Positions 17,514 through 27,071 of a DNA stretch of 64,000 nt are shown one piece after another (position 1 is the first letter of the stretch; each line of letters starts with the position of its first letter). The notes under the pieces were generated by a model. The model ran no database searches and was not told the origin of the DNA. It saw only the letters and a program-made list of their open reading frames with translations. A program made the translations under genes and the position numbers. Origin of the DNA: Alphaproteobacteria bacterium (GTDB lineage Bacteria; Pseudomonadota; Alphaproteobacteria; Micavibrionales; Micavibrionaceae); contig JAEUKN010000005.1 in the NCBI GenBank assembly GCA_016794305.1, forward strand, positions 1 through 64,000, written 5' to 3'.

Positions 17514-17517
17514 ACAT

Positions 17518-20500
17518 TTACCCCACATATTTTTGCAGCGGGGTGACGTCGAGTTGTTTGGCTTTGAGGGCGCGGATCGCGAGGATCGCAGCTTTGGCCG
17601 AGGTCAGGAGCGTATAATAAGGAATTTTATGCATCAGGGCGAGCCGTCGGATGGAGGATGCATCCACGATTGTTTGCGCACCTTTTGTCGTATTAATCAA
17701 CATATGGATGTCGCCATTGATCAGGGCGTCCGCGATATGGGGTTGCCCCTCCATCACTTTATTGATGCGCTTCACGTCAATTCCTGCGGCCTTTAGATAA
17801 GAACATGTTCCGCCCGTGGCCACCAATTCAAATCCCATATCATTGAGTTCCTTGGCCAACGGGATTAACCCTTCCTTATCATCATCCTTTACCGATAAAA
17901 ACACGCGGCCCGATTCGGGCAGGCGAACGCCGGCGGCGATTTGCGCCTTTGCAAAGGCATGGCCAATTTCAGCGTCAAGCCCGATGACTTCGCCGGTTGA
18001 TTTCATCTCCGGCCCCAAAATCGGGTCCACACCGGCGAAACGTGAGAAGGGGAACACGGGGGCCTTTACCGCGATATGGTCGGTGGCCATGCCCTTGAGC
18101 ATATCCTGCGCGCGGAAATGGGCCAGTTTTTCGCCCGCCATCAGGCGCGCGGCGATTTTGGCAACCGGCACGCCCGTGGCCTTGGCCACAAACGGGACGG
18201 TGCGAGAGGCCCGCGGATTGACCTCCAGAATATAAATCTCATTTTCGCCCGAATCAGGGTTGTGTTTAACTGCAAATTGCACATTCATCAGCCCCTTAAC
18301 CTTGAGCGCACGCGCCAATTTTTCCGACTGTTTTTCAATCTCACGCACTGTTTTATAGGGCAGCGAGTGCGGCGGCAACACACAGGCACTATCGCCCGAG
18401 TGAATGCCTGCCTCTTCAATATGTTCCATGACCCCGGCGACATAGACATCCTGACCATCGCAGAGCACATCGACATCGACCTCTGCCGCGCCGGTCAAAT
18501 AGCGGTCAAGCAGGACTGGCGACGCGCCCGAAATTTTCACGGCGTTGGAGATATAATTGCGCAATTCATCCATGTTATAAACAATCTGCATCCCCGCACC
18601 GCCCAGAACATAGGATGGGCGAATGACAATGGGAAAGCCGAGTTCCTCAGCCTTAGCGTAGGCGTCCTTGACACTGGTGGCTAGGGCGTTATCAGGTTGG
18701 CGCAATTTCAAATCATGAATCAATTTTTTGAAACGCTCACGGTCTTCGGCAATATCAATGGAATCTGGGTCGGTCCCCAAAATCGGGATGCCCGCCGCCA
18801 TCAATTTCTTGGTGAGCATCAGCGGGGTTTGCCCCCCGAGTTGGACAATCGCGCCCACTACCTCACCATTTTTATTTTCGGCGCGGATAAGTTCGATCAC
18901 ATCCTCCCCCGTCAAGGGTTCGAAATAGAGGCGGTCAGAGGTATCATAATCGGTTGACACGGTTTCGGGATTGCAATTGACCATGATGGTTTCAAACCCG
19001 GCTTCTTTGAGCGCATAGGCCGCATGAACACAGCAATAATCAAACTCAATCCCCTGGCCGATGCGGTTCGGTCCGCCGCCCAAAATAATGATTTTCTTGG
19101 CATCTGTCGGGTTCATTTCGCATTCCGAAGCCACGCCGCCAAACCCTTCATAGGTTGAATACATATAGGGTGTGGCAGAGGGAATTTCGGCAGCGCACGA
19201 ATCAACCCGTTTATAAACCGGGTGGACGTCATGCTTGGTTCTGGCTTTGGCAACGGCTTCTTCCTTTACGCCCACCAATTTGGCAAGTCGCGAATCGGAA
19301 AAACCTGCGGATTTCAGGCGCATCCAGCCGGCCGCGTCAATGGGCAGGCCATGTTCTTTTATGTCCTTTTCCATGTCCACAATATGTTTGATGCGCTCTA
19401 AAAACCACGGATCAAATTTGGTGATGTCGTGAATATCGCTAAGGCTCAAGCCTTCACGGAATGCCTGGGCAATATAGAGAATGCGTTGCGGGGTGGGTTT
19501 GGCCAATGAGGCGCGGATTTCATCGGCTTCGGGTGTACTCGCGGCCCCGCCGATTGTCATCTCATCCAATCCGGAGAGTCCCTTTTCCAGCGAGCGCAGA
19601 GCTTTTTGCAAGGATTCTTCAAAACTGCGGCCAATCGCCATGACCTCGCCGACAGATTTCATCGCGGTGGAGAGTTTATTGTCGCTGCCGCGGAATTTTT
19701 CAAAGGCAAAGCGCGGAATTTTTGTGACCACATAATCAATGGTCGGCTCGAACGATGCCGGCGTGCGCCCGCCCGTGATATCGTTGCCGAGTTCATCCAG
19801 CGTATAGCCCACGGCGAGCTTGGCGGCAATTTTGGCAATCGGGAATCCTGTGGCCTTGGAGGCCAAGGCGGATGAGCGAGAGACGCGGGGATTCATCTCA
19901 ATCACCACCATGCGCCCGTTTTCGGGGTTCACCCCGAATTGCACGTTCGATCCGCCGGTTTCAACCCCGATCCCGCGTAATACAGCCAGTGAGGCATTGC
20001 GCATGATTTGGTATTCTTTATCTGTCAAGGTCAGCGCAGGCGCAACGGTAATTGAATCGCCCGTATGCACCCCCATTGGGTCAATATTTTCAATGGAACA
20101 GATGATAATGCAATTGTCATTTTTATCGCGCACCACCTCCATTTCATATTCTTTCCACCCCAGCACAGATTCCTCAACCAACACCTCATGAATCGGCGAA
20201 GCATCGAGCCCCTCCCGCACAATTTTCTCAAATTCATCGCGGTTATAGGCAATGCCGCCGCCTGTGCCGCCCAGCGTAAAGGATGGGCGAATAATGGCCG
20301 GCAAGCCGATTTTGGGTAGGGCGTCAACGGCCTGTTGCCACGTATTCACGACTTCGCTTTTGGGGCTTTCTAGCCCGATTTGGTCCATAATATCGCGGAA
20401 TTTTTGGCGGTCTTCGGCTTTTTCAATCGCCTCTTCATTGGCCCCGATTAACTCCACCCCCAAACGCTTGAGCGTACCATCCTTAGAGAGTGCCAAAGCG

Positions 20501-20793
20501 GTATTGAGTGCGGTTTGCCCGCCCATTGTGGGCAGCAAGGCATCGGGGCGTTCCTTTTCCAATATTTTGGCGACAATGGCGGGCGTGATCGGCTCAACAT
20601 AGGTTGCATCCGCGAGATTCGGGTCGGTCATAATGGTCGCGGGGTTGGAATTTACCAAAATCACGCGATATCCTTCTTCGCGCAGGGCTTTACAGGCCTG
20701 AGTTCCCGAATAGTCAAACTCGCACGCTTGACCGATAATAATCGGCCCCGCGCCGATAATAAGGATGGATTTGATATCAGTGCGTTTTGGCAT
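17518..20793 (-). CDS. carB: Carbamoyl-phosphate synthase large subunit
   Basis: This enzyme makes carbamoyl phosphate for arginine and pyrimidines. The 1091 residues show the internal duplication of the family: two ATP-grasp halves ([17 protein letters not shown] near residue 16 and [16 protein letters not shown] near 570), each with glycine-rich loops and the ENPRxSR-type metal-binding motifs ([24 protein letters not shown]). A C-terminal MGS-like allosteric domain follows. The small subunit carA is not adjacent. A palindromic family B element ends 40 bp upstream of the ATG and would lie in the 5' UTR. Confidence 0.97.
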   Translation of the reverse strand: MPKRTDIKSILIIGAGPIIIGQACEFDYSGTQACKALREEGYRVILVNSNPATIMTDPNLADATYVEPITPAIVAKILEKERPDALLPTMGGQTALNTALALSKDGTLKRLGVELIGANEEAIEKAEDRQKFRDIMDQIGLESPKSEVVNTWQQAVDALPKIGLPAIIRPSFTLGGTGGGIAYNRDEFEKIVREGLDASPIHEVLVEESVLGWKEYEMEVVRDKNDNCIIICSIENIDPMGVHTGDSITVAPALTLTDKEYQIMRNASLAVLRGIGVETGGSNVQFGVNPENGRMVVIEMNPRVSRSSALASKATGFPIAKIAAKLAVGYTLDELGNDITGGRTPASFEPTIDYVVTKIPRFAFEKFRGSDNKLSTAMKSVGEVMAIGRSFEESLQKALRSLEKGLSGLDEMTIGGAASTPEADEIRASLAKPTPQRILYIAQAFREGLSLSDIHDITKFDPWFLERIKHIVDMEKDIKEHGLPIDAAGWMRLKSAGFSDSRLAKLVGVKEEAVAKARTKHDVHPVYKRVDSCAAEIPSATPYMYSTYEGFGGVASECEMNPTDAKKIIILGGGPNRIGQGIEFDYCCVHAAYALKEAGFETIMVNCNPETVSTDYDTSDRLYFEPLTGEDVIELIRAENKNGEVVGAIVQLGGQTPLMLTKKLMAAGIPILGTDPDSIDIAEDRERFKKLIHDLKLRQPDNALATSVKDAYAKAEELGFPIVIRPSYVLGGAGMQIVYNMDELRNYISNAVKISGASPVLLDRYLTGAAEVDVDVLCDGQDVYVAGVMEHIEEAGIHSGDSACVLPPHSLPYKTVREIEKQSEKLARALKVKGLMNVQFAVKHNPDSGENEIYILEVNPRASRTVPFVAKATGVPVAKIAARLMAGEKLAHFRAQDMLKGMATDHIAVKAPVFPFSRFAGVDPILGPEMKSTGEVIGLDAEIGHAFAKAQIAAGVRLPESGRVFLSVKDDDKEGLIPLAKELNDMGFELVATGGTCSYLKAAGIDVKRINKVMEGQPHIADALINGDIHMLINTTKGAQTIVDASSIRRLALMHKIPYYTLLTSAKAAILAIRALKAKQLDVTPLQKYVG

Positions 20794-20833
20794 ATGAAGA
20801 CCCTATATAGCTGCTAAAAATAATGTGGCACTG

Positions 20834-20980
20834 AGAACCTGTTTATGATTTCACCTGCGGCGTTGGCTTTTTATCGGCATTTCTGCGCTCCCGCTCCTCA
20901 CGTACATCTGTGTACGCTGCGGTGCGGTTCTCGAAAAACCGTAAAAATCCTTAGCCGCAGCGAAATTCTAAACAGGTTCT
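20834..20980 (-). repeat. 147-bp palindromic element, family B, copy 2 (upstream of carB)
   Basis: The terminal inverted repeats are almost perfect: AGAACCTGTTTATGATTTC at the left, GAAATTCTAAACAGGTTCT at the right. On the minus strand it contains GCAGCGTA-CACAGATG-TACGTGAGGAGCG (20892-20920), the hairpin module also found in family C. It lies 40 bp upstream of carB, in the sense direction. A weaker partial copy of its right end follows to about 21013. With a family A repeat this accounts for the 20794-21227 gap. Confidence 0.85.
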
Positions 20981-21132
20981 TAACCTTAGCGACATTGTAA
21001 ACAAGCCCTGAGAGCAACTCAATAAAGCTCTCTGACACAGAAGGCAAGATTATTTTTAGGGGGTGAGGCAAAAAAGCTTGTAAGTTTAGGTGAGTAAGCT
21101 CACCAACCGTCAATTTTTAAATCATCCCATAT

Positions 21133-21187
21133 CCGGGGGCCGGCAGCCATATCCGGACCCCGCATCAAGTGCGGGGTTACGAAATTT
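21133..21187. repeat. Palindromic repeat, family A, copy 2
   Basis: The CCGGACCCCGCATCAAGTG hairpin and its flanks (CCGGCAGCCATATCCGG before, TTACGAAATTT after) match the copy near 7800. It lies about 40 bp downstream of the SCO1 stop codon. Confidence 0.75.
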
Positions 21188-21227
21188 GACGGGTGGTGAG
21201 GTGAGTAAGTTTAGTTGAGATGGCGGA

Positions 21228-21902
21228 TCAAGATTTTGTAGTCAAAACTTGCTCCAATCGCTGGCGAATAATATCCACTGTATCGGATGTTTTGAACAAA
21301 CCTATGGTTTTTCCATCAGGGTCTTGCAGATAGATAAACGAGGAATGATCAATTGTATAATTTTCGCCCTCTCCAACTTTGGTGGCAAAGACTTTGTAGG
21401 CTTTTTTAACAGCCTCGATTTGCTCCGTCGATCCTGTTAATCCCACCAGATGCGGATCAAATAACCCCACATAGGACTTGACCACCGGAACCGTATCGCG
21501 CTCAGGGTCCAGAGTAATAAATATTATTTGAATTTTGGATTGGAGCTGTGGCGGGAGCGCAAGATAGGCCTCAACCATTTTACTCAGTGATGTTGGGCAA
21601 ATTACCGGGCAATAGGTAAATCCGAAATAAATTAGCTTATAGCTTTCGGCATAGTTTTTTTCAGTGACGTTGACACCGTCTTGATTGACCAGGTGAAACG
21701 GGCCACCGATGCTCGGGGCAACAATGTCATGTTGTTCGGCATTGTTGGAATTGATAAAATATCTACTGCTGCCGGTAACAAAAATAACCAAGCTCACAAG
21801 TGCAATAAACACCAACAAAGGCAATGCCACCCTCAACACCGAATATAATCGCGGAGATTGAGGAGGGGAGGGGGGGCGGGGGGAATCATCAACAGAACTC
21901 AT
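21228..21902 (-). CDS. SCO1/SenC family copper chaperone
   Basis: SCO proteins deliver copper to the CuA site of cytochrome c oxidase. This one is anchored by an N-terminal membrane helix (residues 21-44). The thioredoxin-like domain has the copper-binding CPVIC motif (Cys98, Cys102) and the distal His in TIDHSSFIYL. It has 224 residues from the ATG at 21902; longer in-frame starts upstream lack conservation. A Pro/Ser-rich stretch precedes the membrane helix. No oxidase genes are nearby. Confidence 0.92.
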   Translation of the reverse strand: MSSVDDSPRPPSPPQSPRLYSVLRVALPLLVFIALVSLVIFVTGSSRYFINSNNAEQHDIVAPSIGGPFHLVNQDGVNVTEKNYAESYKLIYFGFTYCPVICPTSLSKMVEAYLALPPQLQSKIQIIFITLDPERDTVPVVKSYVGLFDPHLVGLTGSTEQIEAVKKAYKVFATKVGEGENYTIDHSSFIYLQDPDGKTIGLFKTSDTVDIIRQRLEQVLTTKS

Positions 21903-21999
21903 GAAACGACCATATCGCAAAAGACAATCATTGTCATCGGTCATTTCGATCGGGGCCTGATCACCCCTCACACCACCCCTCAAATTTCAAAGCGGCTTT

Positions 22000-22036
22000 T
22001 TCGGACCCCGCATCATGTGCGGGGTTTCGAAATTTT
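22000..22036. repeat. Palindromic repeat, family A, copy 3
   Basis: Hairpin ACCCCGCA-TCATG-TGCGGGGT, flanked by CGG and TTCGAAATTT. It lies in the divergent gap between the SCO1-family gene and mdh. Confidence 0.75.
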
Positions 22037-22163
22037 AGGGATGATTCTGTGATCGGGGTAAGCGGAATATTTACGAAGTATTAGGGTTTTGCGGTCACTA
22101 TAACTGCGAATTTTGTTTTTCATTTTTGATATTTTACTAAACCGATTGAAAGGAATAATTTCT

Positions 22164-23147
22164 ATGAAACCAGCTGTAAGAGTGGCCGTTACCGGGGCTG
22201 CGGGTCAAATTGGATATGCTTTATTGTTTCGCATTGCCTCTGGCGAAATGTTGGGCCCCGATCAACCGGTGATCCTGCATTTGCTGGAGATTACTCCGGC
22301 ACTTCCGACGTTAGAAGGCGTGGTGATGGAGCTCAATGATTGCGCGTTTCCGTTGCTCAAGGGCGTTGTCACCAGCGATGATCCGAATGTCGCGTTTAAG
22401 GATGTGGATTACGCGCTTTTGGTCGGCGCACGTCCGCGTGGCCCGGGGATGGAGCGCAAAGATTTGCTCGCGGCCAACGGTGCGATTTTTTCCCCACAAG
22501 GGAAGGCGTTGAACGACCATGCCAAACGCGATGTGAAAGTTTTGGTGGTTGGCAATCCTGCCAATACCAATGCGTTGATTGCCCAACAAAATGCACCGGA
22601 TTTGGACCCGAAATGCTTTACCGCGATGGTGCGGTTGGATCATTCGCGGGCATTGTCTTTGCTGGCGCAAAAAACCGGTACGCACAGCACCGAGATTAAG
22701 AAAATGACGATTTGGGGCAATCACAGCTCCACCCAATATCCTGATTTGCATCATGTGATCGTGGCGGGAAAACCTGCCTTATCACTGGTTGATCAGGCTT
22801 GGTATGAAGCCGAATTTATCCCCCAAGTGCAACAGCGCGGCGCGGCGATTATCAAGGCCCGCGGCGCATCCTCGGCGGCTTCTGCGGCGGCTGCGGCGAT
22901 TGACCATATGCGGTCCTGGGCATTGGGAACGGCGGAGGGCGATTGGGTTTCGATGGCCATCCCGTCTGATGGTTCCTACGGCATCGCCCCCGGTGTGATT
23001 TACGGTTATCCCGTGACCTGTAAAAATGGTGTTTATACGATTGTGCAGGGGCTGGAGATCAACGCATTTTCCCGTGCCCGCATGGATGCCACCGATAAGG
23101 AATTGCGTGAGGAACGCGCCGCCGTTGAGGATTTATTTAAAAAATAA
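22164..23147 (+). CDS. mdh: Malate dehydrogenase
   Basis: This enzyme oxidises malate to oxaloacetate with NAD+ in the TCA cycle. The Rossmann motif [19 protein letters not shown], substrate arginines in [14 protein letters not shown], the catalytic His in [11 protein letters not shown] and the C-terminal region fit the cytosolic-type malate dehydrogenase of 327 residues. Most alphaproteobacteria instead use a lactate-dehydrogenase-like MDH of about 320 residues, so this type may have been acquired. The ATG at 22164 follows an AAGGAA site. Confidence 0.92.
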   Translation: MKPAVRVAVTGAAGQIGYALLFRIASGEMLGPDQPVILHLLEITPALPTLEGVVMELNDCAFPLLKGVVTSDDPNVAFKDVDYALLVGARPRGPGMERKDLLAANGAIFSPQGKALNDHAKRDVKVLVVGNPANTNALIAQQNAPDLDPKCFTAMVRLDHSRALSLLAQKTGTHSTEIKKMTIWGNHSSTQYPDLHHVIVAGKPALSLVDQAWYEAEFIPQVQQRGAAIIKARGASSAASAAAAAIDHMRSWALGTAEGDWVSMAIPSDGSYGIAPGVIYGYPVTCKNGVYTIVQGLEINAFSRARMDATDKELREERAAVEDLFKK

Positions 23148-23216
23148 TCGAAGGATTTTATCATTATAAAGCCGATCAATTCTATGCAGAACATCTTCCT
23201 GATCTTCTACCCCCCA

Positions 23217-23252
23217 AATTTCGTAACCCCGTGCTTGACACGGGGTCCGGGT
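23217..23252. repeat. Palindromic repeat, family A, copy 4 (inverted)
   Basis: AAATTTCGTAACCCCGTGC and CACGGGGTCCGG form the same hairpin in the opposite orientation, 70 bp downstream of mdh. It may act as a transcript end. Confidence 0.7.
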
Positions 23253-23332
23253 GCGGTCGCAGGACCCCGGATGGGCAAAAAAGTCTCAAGTTATTCCGAC
23301 TTTTTCTTCTCCGGGACTACGAGTTGGTTTAA

Positions 23333-24016
23333 ATGATGAAATGTGCAAAAATCTTTACGGATGAGTTTAAGGAGGATACTGCCAAGGGCAGCATCCTCTT
23401 CATTCTTTTGATTTGTGTGGCATTGTTCGCGGCGCTGGGGTACGCGGTATCACAAGGATTTCGGCTCAATTTAGGGACAACGGATGCAGCCAAAACCGAT
23501 CAGGAAAAATTAAATGCAACCTCGGTCATTGATTATTTTCAACATGTGGCGGAGGGCGTTCAGGAAATGAAATATGCGAATATTTCGCCTGCTGCCATTG
23601 ATTTTACGCTGCCCGATGACCCAAGTTTTGATACGCCGCCTTTAGACAAAAAAATTTTCCATCCGCAGGGTGGAAACGTTCAATATACGGCTGTTTGGAG
23701 TCAGGTTCAGGAAAAATCAAACACCCCGCGCACACAATGGGCGTTTTTTCAAAACAGCATTGAGGGGGTGGGCGGCACTGCGTCGGAATTAATCGCTAGC
23801 TTGAGTTATATTGACCCGCCACTATGTCAAGAGTTAAACCGCAATATCCTCGGCAGCACCACAATCCCAAGCTTTAGCGGCACATTACAGGATTTATTTA
23901 TCGACGGCACCACACTGATCACGAGCGGCAATTGCGCCGCCTGCGTTGGCAAACCCATGCTGTGCGTGAGTGATGGGACGGATCGAGTTTTTTATTTCGT
24001 GCTCGACCGCGGATGA
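23333..24016 (+). CDS. Hypothetical pilin-like or secreted protein with N-terminal membrane anchor
   Basis: This 227-residue protein has one hydrophobic segment near residues 20-42 (GSILFILLICVALFAALGYA) after a charged N-terminus, then a soluble domain. The AKGSILFILL junction resembles prepilin-like or pseudopilin N-termini, but the usual glycine-Phe-Thr-Leu-x-Glu cleavage motif is missing. The C-terminal part has four cysteines in a short span (CAACVGKPMLC and a preceding Cys), which suggests disulfides outside the cytoplasm. Its last 25 bp overlap the convergent xerC gene. No family is named with confidence. Confidence 0.6.
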   Translation: MMKCAKIFTDEFKEDTAKGSILFILLICVALFAALGYAVSQGFRLNLGTTDAAKTDQEKLNATSVIDYFQHVAEGVQEMKYANISPAAIDFTLPDDPSFDTPPLDKKIFHPQGGNVQYTAVWSQVQEKSNTPRTQWAFFQNSIEGVGGTASELIASLSYIDPPLCQELNRNILGSTTIPSFSGTLQDLFIDGTTLITSGNCAACVGKPMLCVSDGTDRVFYFVLDRG

Positions 24017-25032
24017 GCTTTGCTATGAATTTTAATCAACTCTGAGGCATTGAGTTCGGTATAACGCTGCGTGGTCGAGAGCGACGCATGGCCGAGCAAT
24101 TCCTGAATTTCGCGCAAATTCGTGCCGTTTTCCAGCAAATGTGTAGCAAAACTATGGCGCAGAGCATGCGGAGTCGCCGTTTCAGGCAAATTCAGGCTAT
24201 AGCGCAAATCGCGCATGGATTTTTGCGCAATGCCTTGATGAAGTCGCTTACCGCGCTCCCCCATAAACAGCGGACGATCAGGCATTTCCGCGAATATGGC
24301 GGCGCAGGCGCGGCAATATTCATTCAACACGCGTTCAACAATTCTTAACACCGGCACCTGACGTTCCTTGCGCCCCTTTCCCATTACGCGGATAAATCCG
24401 TCACGGGGGAGGTCCTTGAGATTGAGTGCCAAAGCCTCATTAATCCTCAATCCGCAGCCATAAAGCAGGGTAAACAAAGCACGGTCACGCAAGATGATCC
24501 ATGTAACGGCGGAGCGAGAGTCCATTGACTCACCATCCTCAACATTCTCGCCATCCTGATCGTCCGCGCGCTTAAGATTCAAATGATTCTCTGGGTCGGC
24601 CATACGCACCAATCGCAAAGTTTGGGATAATTCCAACGGCTTGGGCAGTTTGTGCGGCAATTTCGGCGTGCGCACACTCTTGACATGGGGATTATGCATG
24701 ACACCGCTTTTATCAAGCCAACTAAGGAAATTTTTAACCCCCGACAGGCTGCGCGCCCGCGAACTGGCCGCGAGCCCGTCCATATGGCGTCGAGAAAGCC
24801 ATGAGCGAAAATCAGCCAGATTCGTATCAGAGAGTGTATTTAATGAAACCGCTTCCTCGCGATGTTCATGCAAAAAATCTATAAATTGCGTTAAGTCTTG
24901 GGTATAGGCGCGCAGCGTGTGTTTAGAGAGGTGCTTTTCATACGCCAAATAATTCCGCCACAAAGTGATTTGGCGCGCGAGATCCGGCTCCGCCGATAAC
25001 TCCAGGGGAGGGTTTAATTCGCGTTCAGCCAT
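23992..25032 (-). CDS. xerC: Tyrosine recombinase XerC
   Basis: XerC resolves chromosome dimers at dif together with XerD. The N-terminal SAM-like core-binding domain (residues 20-110) and the catalytic domain are present. The catalytic set is visible: Arg in YGCGLRINEAL, Lys in VMGKGRKERQVPV, His/Arg in HALRHSFATHLL, His in LLGHASLSTTQ and the nucleophile Tyr in RYTELN. At 346 residues it is longer than the usual 300 because of an insertion with acidic residues near 175-195. It overlaps the DUF484 gene by 19 bp, a conserved pairing in proteobacteria. Confidence 0.93.
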   Translation of the reverse strand: MAERELNPPLELSAEPDLARQITLWRNYLAYEKHLSKHTLRAYTQDLTQFIDFLHEHREEAVSLNTLSDTNLADFRSWLSRRHMDGLAASSRARSLSGVKNFLSWLDKSGVMHNPHVKSVRTPKLPHKLPKPLELSQTLRLVRMADPENHLNLKRADDQDGENVEDGESMDSRSAVTWIILRDRALFTLLYGCGLRINEALALNLKDLPRDGFIRVMGKGRKERQVPVLRIVERVLNEYCRACAAIFAEMPDRPLFMGERGKRLHQGIAQKSMRDLRYSLNLPETATPHALRHSFATHLLENGTNLREIQELLGHASLSTTQRYTELNASELIKIHSKAHPRSSTK

Positions 25033-25748
25033 GATTTAAATTGTGCCTCAATCACCTTTGCCAAAAACATAATTTGCTCGCTGCCTTGGCCGGCATGAAA
25101 TTGTTGCGGGTTGCGGGACCCAAAAGCCAGAATCGCCGGCGGTGTGGTGGGTGAAATGTTGATTTTAAGCAATAATTGCGACCGCACAAGAGTATGGCCC
25201 GCACCGTAAATCAACTCCAATCCGCCAATATCGGGTTGCATCAAAAGCGTATGATGCTTCATCCATTGGCCGATCGTACCGTTGGGGACAATGCGCACGC
25301 CGGGAATCGTGCTGTGGGGGATTTTATCATCCTCAATTTCCACCACCAGGCTCGTGATATCCACATCCAAAACGGTGGAGAGATCAAAGGTAAGACATTC
25401 AATAAAATCCTCAAAGCTCGGGCAATCCAAAAGCTTCAGCACAGATTGATGGATGCGGCTTTGATTATTCATGTTGTGGCGCGCGGTTTCAACCACATCA
25501 CGCGCCGTTTCCAATGCTTTGCTTTTGTCCTGACGCAGCCGATCAATCAAATAGGACTGAAAATTTGCAATATTTTTGCCCAAATTGGGTTTTGGCAGGG
25601 TGAGTGCCTCATAAATATGCGGGTTGTGATATAAAAAATCAGGATGATCGAGCAAAAATTGCGCCACCTGCGCTTCTGTTAATTTTTGAGAGATCAAATC
25701 AGATTCAGTGTCGGGTGAGGACTCATCCATTGCGGCTATTAAACTCAC
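25014..25748 (-). CDS. DUF484 family protein
   Basis: This 244-residue protein has the DUF484 layout: an N-terminal motif VAQFLLDHPDFLYHNP, a helical linker and a GAF-like C-terminal domain. DUF484 genes usually lie beside xerC, as here, where the two overlap by 19 bp. The biochemical role is not established. The start is the ATG at 25748; a second in-frame ATG lies at 25730. Confidence 0.88.
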   Translation of the reverse strand: MSLIAAMDESSPDTESDLISQKLTEAQVAQFLLDHPDFLYHNPHIYEALTLPKPNLGKNIANFQSYLIDRLRQDKSKALETARDVVETARHNMNNQSRIHQSVLKLLDCPSFEDFIECLTFDLSTVLDVDITSLVVEIEDDKIPHSTIPGVRIVPNGTIGQWMKHHTLLMQPDIGGLELIYGAGHTLVRSQLLLKINISPTTPPAILAFGSRNPQQFHAGQGSEQIMFLAKVIEAQFKSWLNAN

Positions 25749-25932
25749 ATATCATTCAATATTTAGGGCCCAGGGTAGTGCTATGACGAAAGTGTAGTGT
25801 CATGACGAAAGTCACGATGGGAAGGATTCTAGATAAACTATCACGATTCAACCACAAACACTGCGTTTTTCCTAGTAAATTTTTTTCAATCGCCCTATTG
25901 TTTGGATAAGATTTTAGGGTGCTACAAATTAA

Positions 25933-27039
25933 ATGAAGATTTATTTTGATCATAATGCCACAACGCCGGTGCGGGCAGAGGTAAAAGAGCTAATCACACA
26001 AATGTTGGGGGAGGTCGGTAACGCGGCCTCAATCCATGGTTATGGCCGCGCGGCACAACATTATGTGGAACAGGCGCGGCGCAGTCTGGCGGCGACCCTT
26101 GATGTTGACGCTAATCAAGTGATTTTTAATTCCGGCGCAACCGAGGGCAATAATACCGTCATCAAATATTTCGCACAAAAAACGGATGGGCGCGGCCGTA
26201 TTTTGGTTTCAAGTATTGAGCATCCTTCGGTCATTCACTGCGGCGTAAATGTTGAAACAATACCGGTGAGTTCGGCCGGTGTTGTCGATCTCAACCAATT
26301 TGAAGCGATGATGGGTGCGGGGGATGCTCCGCTTTTGGTCTCCGTCATGCTGGTCAATAACGAAACCGGCGTAATTCAACCGGTGGCCGAAATTGCCAAA
26401 ATTGCCAAAAAATATGGTAGCTTGGTGCATTGTGACGCCGTTCAGGCATATGGACGCATGGCAGTGACACGTCATGATTTGGGCGTGGATTATATGACGC
26501 TGTCCGCCCATAAAATTGGCGGGTTACAGGGGGTAGGGGCATTGATTATCGCCCCGCGGGTGGAGGTGCCAATTCTCCTTCACGGCGGGGGGCAGGAACG
26601 CCGCCAACGCGCCGGTACATCCAATGTCATGGGGATTGCAGGGTTTGGCCGTGCGGCGCAATTGGCCGTTGAAAATTTGGGGCATATGGGGCAACTCGCG
26701 CTCTGGCGCGATCAAATTGAAGGGGAATTAAAATCCTGTGCGTCGGTGTCCGTGGTGGGTGACGGGGCTGACCGTGTGGGCAACACATCCCTTATCGCCG
26801 TGGAGGGACAAGAAAGCGATGTGTTGATGATGCGGTTTGATCTTGAAGGAGTGGCGGTGAGTACAGGGTCGGCATGCTCCAGCGGATCAAGCCAAAAATC
26901 ACATGTTTTGCATGCCATGGGATTAGATGATTCCCGAGTGCCGCAAGGATTCGTGAGAATATCATTGGGCCATACCACAACCCCAGACGAAGTCGCACAA
27001 TTTATCAAAATCGCCCAAAAAATATTGGCGAAAAAGTGA
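25933..27039 (+). CDS. Cysteine desulfurase (NifS/IscS family)
   Basis: This PLP enzyme removes sulfur from cysteine for Fe-S clusters, thiolated tRNA or other uses. The N-terminus IYFDHNATTPVR, the SGATEGNNTVIK block, PLP Lys in TLSAHKIGG and the active Cys in STGSACSSGSSQKSHVL are all present. The total of 368 residues and the active-site loop fit the NifS/IscS class I group. No iscU, iscR or iscA lies next to it, so a role outside the ISC operon cannot be excluded. The gene is divergent from DUF484/xerC. Confidence 0.93.
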   Translation: MKIYFDHNATTPVRAEVKELITQMLGEVGNAASIHGYGRAAQHYVEQARRSLAATLDVDANQVIFNSGATEGNNTVIKYFAQKTDGRGRILVSSIEHPSVIHCGVNVETIPVSSAGVVDLNQFEAMMGAGDAPLLVSVMLVNNETGVIQPVAEIAKIAKKYGSLVHCDAVQAYGRMAVTRHDLGVDYMTLSAHKIGGLQGVGALIIAPRVEVPILLHGGGQERRQRAGTSNVMGIAGFGRAAQLAVENLGHMGQLALWRDQIEGELKSCASVSVVGDGADRVGNTSLIAVEGQESDVLMMRFDLEGVAVSTGSACSSGSSQKSHVLHAMGLDDSRVPQGFVRISLGHTTTPDEVAQFIKIAQKILAKK

Positions 27040-27071
27040 GAAGGGCATTGCGTAGATGTTCAGCCCCCGGA

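Noticed and set aside
18076-18684. Open frame of 202 codons antisense to carB
   Set aside because: It overlaps a fully conserved part of carB and has no ribosome site or recognisable domain.
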